A stretch of DNA of 64,000 nucleotides from Ruthenibacterium lactatiformans (GCF_000949455.1 NZ_JXXK01000011.1:1-64000); one strand, 5' to 3'. Positions 33,481 to 45,607 are shown, numbered from the stretch's first letter. Made by a program: numbers and translations. Notes: generated from the sequence alone by a model not told the origin.

Positions 33481-34503
33481 TTATTCGTCTTTGTAGCGTT
33501 CTTCGTCCAGCTCACGGGCGCGGGCAAGGCGGATGCGCGCAAGCTCTGCTTCGCTTACTTCCTTTACCTGTTCCCTGCCGTCGTCTGTGGTCACTTTTAC
33601 CTGTTTCTTTTTCTTCTTTTCCGCGCGTTTTGCTTCTATTTCCGCCTGGACCTGCTTTTTCATCTCTTCAGGGTCGTACATTTTCTTCAGGATAATGGAC
33701 TGTACGAGCATCACAACGTTGGAAGCGGTGTAGTACAGAGAGAAGCCGACCGGCACCGTAAAGCCAAAGTACACGAACATCAGGCTCATGATCCAGGGCA
33801 TCCACTTCATGGCGCCCTGCATCTCCTGTCCGCTCATCTTCATGGTGATGATCTGGGAAAGGATCATCGTCACCACCGAGAGGATGGGGATGATCATCAG
33901 CATCAGGCTGGCCGCGTCAAAAGCAAAATGGGGCACCCGGGAAAGGTCGATGCCCAGGAACATAAAGTTAAAATCGCTGATGCTGGCGATCTGGTCCGCG
34001 CTGAACACACTGGAAAACACGTCCGGCGAGGATTTGACCGCGTTGATGATGTCGTTCTGAACCGTAAAATTGTTTGCCATCAGGTTCATGCCCAGTGCGC
34101 TGTTCGCAAGCTCCACGGCTTTGTCGATCAGTTCCTTTGGCACACGCAGGATGTACTGCAGCGGACGGTAAACAACTTCGATGAGGCCGAAAAGCACCAG
34201 AAAGTTCACAGCCATGGGCAGGCAGCCCGCCGTCATGGACATGCCCGTCTCCTGCTGGAACTTCATCAGTTCCTCCTGCTGGCGGTTCTTGTCATTGGCC
34301 CATTTTTTCTGTATCTCCTGCATCATGGGCTGATATGCCGACATCCGGGCCGTGCTCTTCTGCTGCTTGACGCTGAGCGGGAACATCAGGATCTTCGTGA
34401 GCAGCGTGAAGATGATGAGCGTCCAGCCGTAGCTCGGGATCAGCTTGTAGATCCATTCCATAATGATGCCGAGAAGGGGTGCGAGGAAACCTAAGAAATT
34501 CAT
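33481..34503 (-). CDS. yidC: membrane protein insertase YidC (SpoIIIJ/OxaA family)
   Basis: 340 aa. Five-helix Oxa1 core without the long periplasmic domain of Gram-negatives. MEWIYKLIPSYGWTLIIFTL starts the core, the positively charged groove region is KILMFPLSVKQQKSTARM, and FGFTVPVGFSLYYTASNVVM is the last helix. The basic C-terminal tail (EAKRAEKKKKKQVKV) can contact ribosomes. Unlike typical SpoIIIJ proteins, no lipobox is evident at the N-terminus. Confidence 0.95.
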   Translation of the reverse strand: MNFLGFLAPLLGIIMEWIYKLIPSYGWTLIIFTLLTKILMFPLSVKQQKSTARMSAYQPMMQEIQKKWANDKNRQQEELMKFQQETGMSMTAGCLPMAVNFLVLFGLIEVVYRPLQYILRVPKELIDKAVELANSALGMNLMANNFTVQNDIINAVKSSPDVFSSVFSADQIASISDFNFMFLGIDLSRVPHFAFDAASLMLMIIPILSVVTMILSQIITMKMSGQEMQGAMKWMPWIMSLMFVYFGFTVPVGFSLYYTASNVVMLVQSIILKKMYDPEEMKKQVQAEIEAKRAEKKKKKQVKVTTDDGREQVKEVSEAELARIRLARARELDEERYKDE

Positions 34504-34618
34504 ATTCGCTGTCCTATTCTGCCCTGCGCCCGGGCGTTTTTTTATGTGAAGTGGGACGCGCCGTGCGCATGCGGCGCGTATTTCGGTGTCCGTGCGGAAA
34601 GCGGCGCAGCCTCATTCC

Positions 34619-34912
34619 TTATTCCCTCTCCCCACCATCCTCAGCCGGAGCCTGTCCGGGCCGCAGCGGAGTGGGCGGGTCATTGCGCCATTTTCCCTTT
34701 GGGGGAACCGGGTCCAGCCCCGGCCTGCCGAAGGGGTTGCAGCGCAGAATGCGCCAGGCTGCCAAAAGGCTGCCTTTGAGCGCGCCGTGCACCCGCAGCG
34801 CTTCGATGGCATAAGCCGAGCAGGTGGGATAAAAGCGGCAGTTATCACCCAAAAGCGGCGAAATAAATTTTTGATAGCCTTTTATCAGAAAAATGAGAAA
34901 GCGCTTCACCAT
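34619..34912 (-). CDS. yidD: membrane protein insertion efficiency factor YidD
   Basis: 97 aa from ATG 34912 (AGGAA upstream, 4 bp after rnpA). FLIFLIKGYQKFISPLLG, CRFYPTCSAYAIEALRVHGA and ILRCNPFGRPGLDPVP are the YidD signature with the conserved cysteines. Peripheral membrane helper of YidC. Confidence 0.95.
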   Translation of the reverse strand: MVKRFLIFLIKGYQKFISPLLGDNCRFYPTCSAYAIEALRVHGALKGSLLAAWRILRCNPFGRPGLDPVPPKGKWRNDPPTPLRPGQAPAEDGGERE

Positions 34913-34916
34913 AAAC

Positions 34917-35252
34917 TCATTCCTGCACAAGGCCGGCGGCGCGCAGCTGCCTTTCCAGTGTTTTCGCCACCTGTGTGCTTTTCAGGCGCGGTGTCTGGCC
35001 GCGGGCCACCAGCACCAGGTCGTACCCGCCCACGTCCGGCGGCAGCACCTCGTACAGCGCGGCCCGCAGAACGCGGCGCGCGCGGTTGCGCGTTACGGCG
35101 TTGCCTATTTTTTTGCTTGCGGTGATGCCCACGCGCGTGCGGCCCAGACGATTTTTGTTCACATACAGCACCACATGCGGGTGCACGAACGATTTTCCGC
35201 GCGTGTATGCGCGCGCGAACTCATTGTTGCGTGTCAGGGGATGATAACGCAT
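34917..35252 (-). CDS. rnpA: ribonuclease P protein component
   Basis: 111 aa. FARAYTRGKSFVHPHVVLYV, the RNR signature IGNAVTRNRARRVLRAALYE and PPDVGGYDLVLVARG. Binds the RNase P RNA for tRNA 5' processing. It lies between rpmH and yidD in the usual order. Confidence 0.95.
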   Translation of the reverse strand: MRYHPLTRNNEFARAYTRGKSFVHPHVVLYVNKNRLGRTRVGITASKKIGNAVTRNRARRVLRAALYEVLPPDVGGYDLVLVARGQTPRLKSTQVAKTLERQLRAAGLVQE

Positions 35253-35283
35253 GGGTAAGGCCCTTTCATTTCATGGTATACGC

Positions 35284-35308
35284 AAAAAGGCCACCTGCCA
35301 GTGGCCTT
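35284..35308 (-). terminator. hairpin between rpmH and rnpA
   Basis: AAGGCCAC (35287-35294) pairs with 35301-35308, followed by a T run on the minus strand. A partial terminator here would give excess rpmH mRNA over rnpA. Confidence 0.65.
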
Positions 35309-35427
35309 GCTTCACGGCGGCGCCGCAGGGCGCGCCGTTTTCTTTTTTCCGCATCCCGGTCGGGACGCAGACGCATTTGCGCGGGCCGGCAGAAACGCCG
35401 GCCCGAACGCTGCTGAGCGCCGCCTTC

Positions 35428-35562
35428 TCAGGCAGCCAGCTTCGCGCGGCCTTTGGCGCGGCGGGCGGCCAGGACCTTGCGGCCGTTGCTGCTCTTGCTG
35501 CGGGCCAAAAAGCCGTGCTTTGTGGCGCGGTGGCGCTTCTTGGGCTGGAATGTACGTTTCAT
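35428..35562 (-). CDS. rpmH: 50S ribosomal protein L34
   Basis: 44 aa from ATG 35562 with GGGAGGAG upstream; it sits at the 3' end of a longer open frame. MKRTFQPKKRHRATKHGFLA and NGRKVLAARRAKGR match L34. First gene of the leftward origin operon, divergent from dnaA. Confidence 0.96.
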   Translation of the reverse strand: MKRTFQPKKRHRATKHGFLARSKSSNGRKVLAARRAKGRAKLAA

Positions 35563-35604
35563 AAAAAAAGCTCCTCCCTGATGGAACCACAACATCTTGT
35601 AGTA

Positions 35605-35648
35605 CCGTCTCTGCTCTTGTCTAGAAAGCCGTCTCTGCTGGCAGAGAC
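35605..35648 (-). repeat. rpmH leader repeats able to form alternative hairpins
   Basis: CCGTCTCTGCT occurs twice (35605-35615 and 35629-35639), and the inverted GCAGAGAC lies at 35641-35648. In the rpmH leader RNA one GUCUCUGC segment could pair with either of two GCAGAGAC segments. Confidence 0.6.
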
Positions 35649-35664
35649 AGCCTTGCAACATAAG

Positions 35665-35694
35665 AGTATAACCGAAAAAGCGGCTCTGTGTCAA
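35665..35694 (-). promoter_or_regulatory. promoter of rpmH
   Basis: Minus strand: perfect TTGACA (35694-35689), 18-bp spacer, TATACT (35670-35665). Strong, as expected for a ribosomal protein gene. Confidence 0.8.
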
Positions 35695-35838
35695 CACTTT
35701 TCTGCCTTTTTCCACCCGCCTGCATCCGCCGCCGGGGGACACGCGCGGTTTTTTCCGTCCGCATGTTTCAAACAGACCGCGTGCGGCAACGCTATCAGGG
35801 TATTCTATATTGTAAATAAAGTAATGTAGAGGAAAGAA

Positions 35839-35867
35839 TTGTTCTGTATGAAAAAATGTGATATAAT
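35839..35867 (+). promoter_or_regulatory. promoter of dnaA
   Basis: TTGTTC (35839-35844), 17-bp spacer, perfect TATAAT (35862-35867), 45 bp before the dnaA start. Confidence 0.8.
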
Positions 35868-35912
35868 CTTATCAATATTGCATTGAATTGTTTGGGAGTT
35901 GTTTTTCATACT

Positions 35913-37208
35913 ATGAGTTCATTCGACGAGGTTTTCGCCGCTGTAAAGGAGTACTGCAAGGAACGCCTTGTGCTGGCGACTTACAATCTTTTCATCGACG
36001 GCATCGAGCCAGTGTCCTTTGAGGGCAGTGTGGCCACGCTTTCCGTGCGCTCGGATTTTGTAAAGGGCATCGTGGAGACGCGCTATAAGGACCTTTTGCG
36101 TGAGGCGTTCAAGGAATTGCTGGGTTTTGACATCGATGTGGAGCTCACCATCCCGGCGCCTGTCGAACAGGCGCCCGCCGAGGTGCCCGGCGGCGGCAAT
36201 TATGAATTTACGTTTGAAAACTTCATCGTCGGCTCCACCAACAAGTTTGCCCACGCAGCCGCGCAGGCCGTTGCGGCGAACCCATCCGGCGCTTATAACC
36301 CGCTGTTCATCTGGGGCGGTTCGGGCCTGGGCAAAACGCACCTTCTCGGCGCCATCCAGTTTGAAATCCATAAAAATTTCCCGGATTATAACATCGTATA
36401 CGTGGACGGTGAAAAATTTACCAACGAGATCATCAGCGCCATCCACGACAACACCACGGCGGAATTTCACAACAAATACCGCGCGGCCGACGTGCTGCTG
36501 GTGGACGATATCCAGTTCATCGGCGGCAAGGAATCCACGCAGGAGGAATTTTTCCACACCTTCAACACGCTGTATAACGCTGGCAAGCAGATCGTGCTTG
36601 TCAGCGACCGTCCCCCAAAGGAGATCAAGAGCCTGGAGGAGCGCCTGCGCACCCGTTTCGAAATGGGCCTGACGGCGGACATCCAGCCGCCGGATTTTGA
36701 GACGCGCGTGGCCATCATCCGCCGCAAGGCTGATCTGCTGGGCCTGGAAATGCCGGACGAAGTGGCCGAGTACATCGCCAACCGATTGAAAAACAACATC
36801 CGTCAGCTGGAGGGCGCGGTGAAAAAGCTGAACGCCTACCGTAAGCTGGAAGGCATCCAGCCCGTCATCGGCGCGGCTCAAAACGCCATCAAGGATATCC
36901 TGAACGAAACACAGCCCGTTCCCATCACCGTGGAGAAAATATTGTCCGAGGTGGCGCGCACTTACAATACGACGGCCGACATGCTGCGCGGGCCGTCCCG
37001 GCGCTCCAATGTTTCCAGCGCCCGCAAGGTGAGCATGTATGTAGTGCGGGAGATCACCGGCATGAGCATGGAGGACATCGGCAGCGAATTCGGCGGGCGG
37101 GACCACTCCACCGTTGTGTATTCCATCAACGATATGCAGAAAAAGCTGGAAACGGATACCCGCCTGCGGGAGACCGTGGAGGACATCATCAAAAACGTGC
37201 GGACCTGA
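35913..37208 (+). CDS. dnaA: chromosomal replication initiator protein DnaA
   Basis: 431 aa from ATG 35913 (MSSFDEVFAAVKEYC); an in-frame TTG at 35883 lies before the Shine-Dalgarno and was rejected. Domain I (1-80), short linker ending PGGGNYEFTFENFIVGSTNK, AAA+ domain with Walker A WGGSGLGKTH and Walker B VLLVDDIQF, and domain IV with the DnaA-box-binding signature GGRDHSTVVYS. Domain II is very short. It initiates replication at the nearby origin. Confidence 0.98.
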   Translation: MSSFDEVFAAVKEYCKERLVLATYNLFIDGIEPVSFEGSVATLSVRSDFVKGIVETRYKDLLREAFKELLGFDIDVELTIPAPVEQAPAEVPGGGNYEFTFENFIVGSTNKFAHAAAQAVAANPSGAYNPLFIWGGSGLGKTHLLGAIQFEIHKNFPDYNIVYVDGEKFTNEIISAIHDNTTAEFHNKYRAADVLLVDDIQFIGGKESTQEEFFHTFNTLYNAGKQIVLVSDRPPKEIKSLEERLRTRFEMGLTADIQPPDFETRVAIIRRKADLLGLEMPDEVAEYIANRLKNNIRQLEGAVKKLNAYRKLEGIQPVIGAAQNAIKDILNETQPVPITVEKILSEVARTYNTTADMLRGPSRRSNVSSARKVSMYVVREITGMSMEDIGSEFGGRDHSTVVYSINDMQKKLETDTRLRETVEDIIKNVRT

Positions 37209-37484
37209 CGTAAAATCAGAGCTGCCGGGTCGGATAAGTTTTCAACATAATTTTCAACTTTCAACAATCGTTTTCCACGGCTTTCAAAACCCTAAAATTC
37301 TCCGTGTTGAAATCCAACAAAAATTCAACACCGTTTTCACGCCCCAAAAACCTGGAAAAAACCGCGGCGGAATGCGCATGTATCAAACACATTCAACAAA
37401 TCCACAGCCCCTATTACTACGTCTATTCACATATTTCTCTTTTAGGCTTATTTTTCAAAAATCCAAACAAAGGAGAACTTCCTC
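37209..37484. other. probable chromosomal origin (oriC): dnaA-dnaN gap with DnaA-box cluster
   Basis: Non-coding and more AT-rich than its surroundings. It contains many DnaA-box-like 9-mers: TTTTCAACA (37239), TTTTCAACT (37251), CTTTCAACA (37258), TTTTCCACG (37271), TGTTGAAAT (37305, minus), AATTCAACA (37322), CATTCAACA (37390) and AAATCCACA (37398). The right half (37400-37470) is T/A-rich and could be the unwinding element. The dnaA-dnaN gap is the standard Firmicutes origin location. Confidence 0.75.
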
Positions 37485-38585
37485 ATGAAAATGATCTGTG
37501 ACCGCACCCTGCTGTCTAACGCCGTGGCAGGCGTGTCCAAAGCCGTCACCCAGCGCAGCTCCATTCCGGTGCTGGAAGGCATCCTGATGAAAGCTGAGGG
37601 CTTCAGCCTGACGCTTACCGGCTACGACCTGGAAATGGGCATCACCACAAGCATCGAGGCAAACGTACTGGAGCCGGGCGAGGTCGTGCTTTCAGCCAAA
37701 CTGCTGGGCGACATGGTGCGCCGCCTGTCCAGCAGCGAAGTGGAGATAACCGCCACCGAAACAAACGCCACCACCATCAAGGGCGGCATTACGGAATTCG
37801 ATATCATGGGTATGAACCCCGGCGACTTCCCCGAGCTGCCCAGCCCCGGCGCGGACCATACGCTGGACCTGGAAACACCCACTTTCCGCGAAATGGTGGA
37901 GACCACGCTGTTCGCCGTTTCCCAAGACGACAAAAAACCCGCCCACACCGGCGAACTGTTCGCCATAGAACCGGATAAGCTGACAGTCGTCGCGCTGGAC
38001 GGCTACCGGCTGGCCATCATCGAAAAACCCGTAAAGGCCGCAAAAGACATCAACATCATCATCCCGGCCAAAACGCTGGCGGAAGCCATCAAGCTGTTCA
38101 CCGACGACGACGAGGTGGTCCACATTGCGGCCAACCGCCGTTTTGTGGTGTTTTCTTCCCGCACCTACACGGTCATCAGCCGACTGATCGAAGGGGATTT
38201 TCTCGATTACAAGCGCGTCATCCCCGAGGGCTATCACACCCGTGTTACCGTGGACGTGCGTGATTTTTCAAATTCCATCGAGCGCGCAAGCCTCATCATC
38301 ACCGAGCGTCTGAAAAACCCGCTGCGCATCACCTTCGACGGCAACATCACCGTGCGATGTCAGACAACGCTGGGCAAGGTTGTCGACGAACTGGATGCAG
38401 AAATTGAGGGTGAACCTGTGGAGATCGGCTTCAACAACCGTTACCTGCTGGATGCACTGCGGTATTCCCGCTGCGACAAGCTGGTGTTTGAGGTGAGCGG
38501 TCCGCTCTCGCCTGTAAAAGTACTGCCCAAGGACGGCGGCGACTTTTTGTTCCTCGTTCTGCCTGTGAGGTTCAAAAATGACTGA
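37485..38585 (+). CDS. dnaN: DNA polymerase III subunit beta (sliding clamp)
   Basis: 366 aa, ATG 37485 with AAAGGAG upstream. Three-domain clamp: MKMICDRTLLSNAVAGVSKA, LEGILMKAEGFSLTLTGYDL, GELFAIEPDKLTVVALDGYR, and C-terminal VLPKDGGDFLFLVLPVRF. Cytosolic processivity clamp. The stop overlaps the start of the S4 gene by 8 bp. Confidence 0.98.
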   Translation: MKMICDRTLLSNAVAGVSKAVTQRSSIPVLEGILMKAEGFSLTLTGYDLEMGITTSIEANVLEPGEVVLSAKLLGDMVRRLSSSEVEITATETNATTIKGGITEFDIMGMNPGDFPELPSPGADHTLDLETPTFREMVETTLFAVSQDDKKPAHTGELFAIEPDKLTVVALDGYRLAIIEKPVKAAKDINIIIPAKTLAEAIKLFTDDDEVVHIAANRRFVVFSSRTYTVISRLIEGDFLDYKRVIPEGYHTRVTVDVRDFSNSIERASLIITERLKNPLRITFDGNITVRCQTTLGKVVDELDAEIEGEPVEIGFNNRYLLDALRYSRCDKLVFEVSGPLSPVKVLPKDGGDFLFLVLPVRFKND

Positions 38586-38793
38586 CCGTATCGTCATCCA
38601 TACCGAGTTCATCAAGCTGGACGCGCTGCTGAAATACGCGGGCCTGTGTGAAACGGGCGGCGAAGCCAAGTCCGTGGTACAGGAGGGACTCGTCTGTGTG
38701 AACGGCGAGACCTGCACCATGCGCGGCAAAAAAATACGCCCGGGCGACCGCGTCTCCTTCGGCGGAAGTGAAATCGAGGTAGCTGGCGCGTGA
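38578..38793 (+). CDS. yaaA: S4-domain RNA-binding protein YaaA/RlbA
   Basis: 71 aa. A single S4 fold: FIKLDALLKYAGLCETGGEA, VVQEGLVCVNGETCTMRGKK, IRPGDRVSF. Conserved between dnaN and recF in Firmicutes; overlaps both. Probable ribosome-associated RNA binding. Confidence 0.92.
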   Translation: MTDRIVIHTEFIKLDALLKYAGLCETGGEAKSVVQEGLVCVNGETCTMRGKKIRPGDRVSFGGSEIEVAGA

Positions 38794-39878
38794 TCCTGAA
38801 AGCTCTGGAGGTCGAAAATTACCGCAACATTCCGGCGGCGCGTTTTGAGCCAGGCCGGGAGCTGACCGTCATCTGCGGAAAAAACGGCCAAGGCAAGACA
38901 AATCTGCTGGAGGCTGTGTGGCTGCTGACCGGAGGCAAAAGCTTCCGCGGCGCAAAGGATGCGGAACTAATTCGTGAAAATGCCGGATACGCCGTTGCGG
39001 AGGGCGAAACGCAGGGCTTTGGCAAAGAGAGCCGCATCCGCGTTTTTGTGGGCGGGCAGCCGGGCGCGCGCAAGGCGCGCACTGTGCGCGTCAACGGCGT
39101 GGATTACGGGCGCGCGGCCAACGCGGCGGGAACATTCACGGCCGTTGTGTTCGACCCCGGCCACCTGAGCCTCGTGAAGGGAAGTCCGGAGGGACGGCGG
39201 CGTTTTCTGGATGCAGCGTTATGTCAGCTTTATCCGGGCTATGTGACGCTTCTGCGTCGGTATTCCCGGCTGGTGACGCAAAAGAACGCCCTTTTGAAAA
39301 GCTACTGGCAGACGCCGGATGCGAACGGTCTGCTGGATGTGTTCGACGAAAAGCTGGCCGAGAGCGGTGCGGCTGTCAGCGCAAAAAGACAGGAATATCT
39401 TGCGCTCATCGAGCCGGAGATCACGGGGACATACCGGGACATCGCCAGCGGCAGCGAAACGCTGGCCATTCAGTACGAGCCGTCTTTCGAGCCGGAAAAG
39501 GGCCTTGCGCCCGTGCTGCGGGAAAGCCGGGCGCGGGACATCGCGGCAGGCTTCTGTACGGCGGGACCTCACCGGGAGGATTTTTCCATTTCCATCGACG
39601 GCCGGGCGGCAAAGGTTTTCGCCAGCCAGGGGCAGCAGCGCAGCGCTGTGCTCAGCCTGAAGCTGGCCGAGGCTGCGGGCGCGCAAAAAATCACGGGCGA
39701 GCATCCTGTGATGCTGCTGGACGACGTGCTTTCCGAGCTGGATGAAACGCGGCAGTCTTACCTGCTCAGCCGAATGGAGCACCGCCAGACCATCGTTACC
39801 GCCTGTGATCCGGATCTGTTCCGCAGAACCAGCGGCCGGGTATACCGCATGGAGGGCGGCATACTGCACGCGCTGTAA
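38790..39878 (+). CDS. recF: DNA replication and repair protein RecF
   Basis: 362 aa, GTG start at 38790 overlapping yaaA by 4 bp. Walker A CGKNGQGKTNLLEAV, signature-like FASQGQQRSAVLSLKLAEA, Walker B PVMLLDDVLSELDE. SMC-like ATPase loading RecA at gaps. Confidence 0.96.
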   Translation: MILKALEVENYRNIPAARFEPGRELTVICGKNGQGKTNLLEAVWLLTGGKSFRGAKDAELIRENAGYAVAEGETQGFGKESRIRVFVGGQPGARKARTVRVNGVDYGRAANAAGTFTAVVFDPGHLSLVKGSPEGRRRFLDAALCQLYPGYVTLLRRYSRLVTQKNALLKSYWQTPDANGLLDVFDEKLAESGAAVSAKRQEYLALIEPEITGTYRDIASGSETLAIQYEPSFEPEKGLAPVLRESRARDIAAGFCTAGPHREDFSISIDGRAAKVFASQGQQRSAVLSLKLAEAAGAQKITGEHPVMLLDDVLSELDETRQSYLLSRMEHRQTIVTACDPDLFRRTSGRVYRMEGGILHAL

Positions 39879-39925
39879 AAGCGCGGCTGCAGCACAAAAC
39901 GCATCACCCAAAAACGGAGGTTTTT

Positions 39926-40198
39926 ATGTATCTTCATCTCGGACAGGAGAGCATTGTGCGCACCCGGGACATCCTCGGGATATTCGATTTGGACACTGCT
40001 TCGCTTTCCCGGCACACCCGCGATTATCTTGCGGCCGCCGAGAAAGCAGGCCGTGTGGTAACTGTGACGGGTGAGCTGCCCAAAAGCTTTATCGTAACTA
40101 CGGGAGAATCGCCCGCCGTATACATCAGCCAGATCTCCGCGGGCACGCTGAAAAAGCGCAGCGGGTATGTGGACGGCATCAGCAACATCGAAAAATAG
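39926..40198 (+). CDS. remB: extracellular matrix regulator RemB (DUF370 family)
   Basis: 90 aa, ATG 39926 with GGAGG upstream. MYLHLGQESIVRTRDILGIF and PKSFIVTTGESPAVYISQIS match YaaB/RemB, conserved between recF and gyrB. Followed by a 9-bp inverted repeat (40198-40206 with 40218-40226) lacking a T tract. Confidence 0.88.
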   Translation: MYLHLGQESIVRTRDILGIFDLDTASLSRHTRDYLAAAEKAGRVVTVTGELPKSFIVTTGESPAVYISQISAGTLKKRSGYVDGISNIEK

Positions 40199-40347
40199 GG
40201 AGCCGCCGGAAAATAGAGCGGCTCCCAGGTTCCGCGCCGCCGCGGCTTTCTTCGTGTAAAGCCCGCGCCGCGTTTGAAATACCACCTCTTTCCCCGCCCG
40301 CCCCCTGTGGCGGACGGCGGAAAAATTATAAGTTTGGAGAATGTGTC

Positions 40348-42276
40348 ATGTCAGAACAGCAACATCCGCAGCATGAATACGACGGCAGCCAGATCCAGGT
40401 GCTGGAGGGCCTCGAGGCCGTCCGCAAGCGCCCGGGCATGTATATCGGCTCCACCGGGCCGCGCGGCCTGCACCATCTGGTGTACGAAATCGTGGACAAC
40501 GCCATCGACGAGGCGCTCGCCGGCTTCTGCGACCATATCGAGGTCAATATCCGGGAGGGCAATATCATCCGCGTAACGGACAACGGCCGCGGCATCCCTG
40601 TGGATATCCAGCCGAAATTGGGCATCCCGGCTGTTACCGTGGTATTCACCATCCTGCACGCGGGCGGCAAATTTGGCGGTGACAATTCCGGGTACAAGGT
40701 CGCCGGCGGTCTGCACGGCGTGGGCGCCAGCGTCGTTAACGCGCTGAGCGAATGGCTCAATGTCGTGGTGCGCAAGGACGGCGTGGCATACAAACAGAGT
40801 TTTAAGCGCGGTGTGGCTGACGCCGACCTGCAGAATCTGGGCCCCACGGACGAACCGAACGGAACGACGGTCACGTTCAAGCCGGACCCTGAGATGTTCG
40901 AGGTGCTGGACTACGATTATGACACTCTGAACACACGCCTGCGCGAAGAGGCGTTCTTGAATGCCGGCGTGCGCATCACGCTGACGGACGAGCGCGCCGG
41001 GCAGGAAAAGCAGGAGAGCATGTGCTACGAGGGCGGCATCCGCAGCTTTGTGGACCACATCCACCAAAAGCGGCAGCTTGAGGTGCTGCACCCGGACGTA
41101 ATATATCTGAAGGGGCAGCTTAACGACTCCATCGCCGAAGTGGCGCTTCAGTATAACAACAGCTACAACGAGCTGATCCTTTCCTTTGCAAACAATGTAA
41201 ACACTCCGGACGGCGGTACCCATGAGGAGGGCTTTAAATCCGCGCTCACCCGTGTGTTCAACGATTTCGGCCGTGAAAAGGGTTATATCAAGGAGAAGGA
41301 CGACAACCTTTCCGGCTCGGACGTGCGCGAAGGCCTGACAGCCGTCATCAGCGTGAAGCTGACGGAGGCGCAGTTCGAAGGACAGACAAAGGCGAAGCTG
41401 GGCAATACCGAGATAAGGGGCCTTGTCTCCGGCATCGTGTACGACAAGCTGAAGGAATTTTTTGAAGAAAATCCGGCGGTGGCAAAGGCCATTTATGAAA
41501 AAGCCATGCAGGCCGCCCGTGCCCGCGAGGCCGCCAAAAAAGCGCGCGAGCTGGTGCGCCGCAAGTCTGCGCTGGAAAACAGCCGTATGCCCGGCAAGCT
41601 GGCGGACTGCCGTGAGAAGGACCCCACGAAAACAGAAATCTACATCGTGGAGGGCGATTCCGCCGGCGGCAGCGCCAAGATGGGGCGCGATTCCAAAATA
41701 CAGGCTATCCTTCCGCTGTGGGGTAAGATGCTCAACGTGGAAAAGGCGCGCATTGACAAAATTTACGGCAACGATAAGCTTACTCCTGTTGTGACGGCGC
41801 TGGGCTGCGGCTTGGGCGAGGAGTTCGACGTCTCCAAGCTGCGCTACCACAAGGTATTCATCATGGCCGATGCCGACGTGGACGGCAGCCATATCTGCAC
41901 GCTGCTGCTCACGTTCTTCTTCCGGTATATGCGTCCGCTCATTGAAGGAGGTTATGTGTATATCGCACAGCCGCCGCTGTTCAAGCTGCAGAAGGGCAAG
42001 CAGGTACGCTACGCGTACAACGAGCCTGAAATGAGCCAGATCTCCGCCGAGATGGGCCAGGGCACCAAGGTGAGCCGTTACAAAGGCCTTGGCGAAATGA
42101 ATCCCGAACAGCTTTGGGAGACCACGATGGACCCGGAGCACCGTGTGATCGTGCAGATCACCATCGAGGACGCGATGGCCGCCGACGAGGCGTTCACAAT
42201 CCTGATGGGCGACAAGGTGGAGCCGCGCAAAGAGTTCATTGAAAGGAACGCCCAGTACGCGAATCTGGATGTCTGA
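40348..42276 (+). CDS. gyrB: DNA gyrase subunit B
   Basis: 642 aa. GHKL ATPase motifs (EIVDNAIDEALAGFC, VTDNGRGIPVDI, GLHGVGASVVNALS) and the TOPRIM motif TEIYIVEGDSAGGSAKMGRD with late FIMADADVDGSHI. The quinolone-linked segment reads LPLWGKMLNVEKAR, where many species have R or K in place of W. RBS TTTGGAG upstream of ATG 40348. Confidence 0.98.
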   Translation: MSEQQHPQHEYDGSQIQVLEGLEAVRKRPGMYIGSTGPRGLHHLVYEIVDNAIDEALAGFCDHIEVNIREGNIIRVTDNGRGIPVDIQPKLGIPAVTVVFTILHAGGKFGGDNSGYKVAGGLHGVGASVVNALSEWLNVVVRKDGVAYKQSFKRGVADADLQNLGPTDEPNGTTVTFKPDPEMFEVLDYDYDTLNTRLREEAFLNAGVRITLTDERAGQEKQESMCYEGGIRSFVDHIHQKRQLEVLHPDVIYLKGQLNDSIAEVALQYNNSYNELILSFANNVNTPDGGTHEEGFKSALTRVFNDFGREKGYIKEKDDNLSGSDVREGLTAVISVKLTEAQFEGQTKAKLGNTEIRGLVSGIVYDKLKEFFEENPAVAKAIYEKAMQAARAREAAKKARELVRRKSALENSRMPGKLADCREKDPTKTEIYIVEGDSAGGSAKMGRDSKIQAILPLWGKMLNVEKARIDKIYGNDKLTPVVTALGCGLGEEFDVSKLRYHKVFIMADADVDGSHICTLLLTFFFRYMRPLIEGGYVYIAQPPLFKLQKGKQVRYAYNEPEMSQISAEMGQGTKVSRYKGLGEMNPEQLWETTMDPEHRVIVQITIEDAMAADEAFTILMGDKVEPRKEFIERNAQYANLDV

Positions 42277-42366
42277 CGGCGTGGCCCGTCGGACAATGCC
42301 GTATAAAAAGCGCACGGCTGCAGGGCAGCACGGCGCACAAGTGCCTTTGAAAGATAGGAAGATAAC

Positions 42367-44934
<2,568 letters not shown>

Positions 44935-45031
44935 GCTTTCCGCTCCGGCAGAAAAGAGCCCGGCTGAAAAGCAGCCGCAGCAAGGAACCGTCCCCCGGCC
45001 GGGGAAAAAATAAGGATGGAAGGGTTGCTTT

Positions 45032-45592
45032 TTGAAACAGGGAAAACAGATCTCAGCGGTGCTGTTCGGAGTTTTGGCCGTATTTCAGATGTTCATTGTG
45101 CGGTACATGATGAACAATGCCGCGCTCACGGGCGTGCCCATTATGGTTTTGGCGGAGATCGCGGCCGCGCCCGTTTTTGCGGCCGCGTGCGTGTGGCTGT
45201 TCAGCCGAGACGGCGTGCTTTCTCCCGTGGGCAAAAAGGTGCTTGCGGGCAGCGCGCTGTTCTATCTGCTGTTTATTGCGGTGTACTATGATCTGGAGGT
45301 CAATCTGATCCTTTCCGGCCTGTCCACCCTCGGGCAGGAATTGGCGAATGGTTTGACGCCGGGCTATCTCGGCATGGCGGCGAAGGTGGTGCTGCTGGTG
45401 CTGGCCGTCGGGTTTGCCGTAACGGCGCCGAAAAAGCCCGGCGAGCCGTCGGAGCTGAAGGAAGTGCTCCAGGAGGCGGCCGAGGCGATGAGCCTGGACA
45501 AGGAAACCATGGAAAAAGAAGTGGAACAGGCGGTTTCCGCCTTTGAAGAAAACATCGGCGCCGAAGAACTGGACGGCGGCGAGAAACAGTAA
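45032..45592 (+). CDS. membrane protein of unknown function
   Basis: 186 aa, TTG 45032 with GGAAGGG nine bases upstream. Four membrane helices in the first 130 residues (ISAVLFGVLAVFQMFIVRYM, VLAGSALFYLLFIAVYYDL), then an acidic helical cytoplasmic tail (LKEVLQEAAEAMSLDKETME). No recognised family. Confidence 0.72.
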   Translation: MKQGKQISAVLFGVLAVFQMFIVRYMMNNAALTGVPIMVLAEIAAAPVFAAACVWLFSRDGVLSPVGKKVLAGSALFYLLFIAVYYDLEVNLILSGLSTLGQELANGLTPGYLGMAAKVVLLVLAVGFAVTAPKKPGEPSELKEVLQEAAEAMSLDKETMEKEVEQAVSAFEENIGAEELDGGEKQ

Positions 45593-45607
45593 AAGGAGAA
45601 GCGTCCT

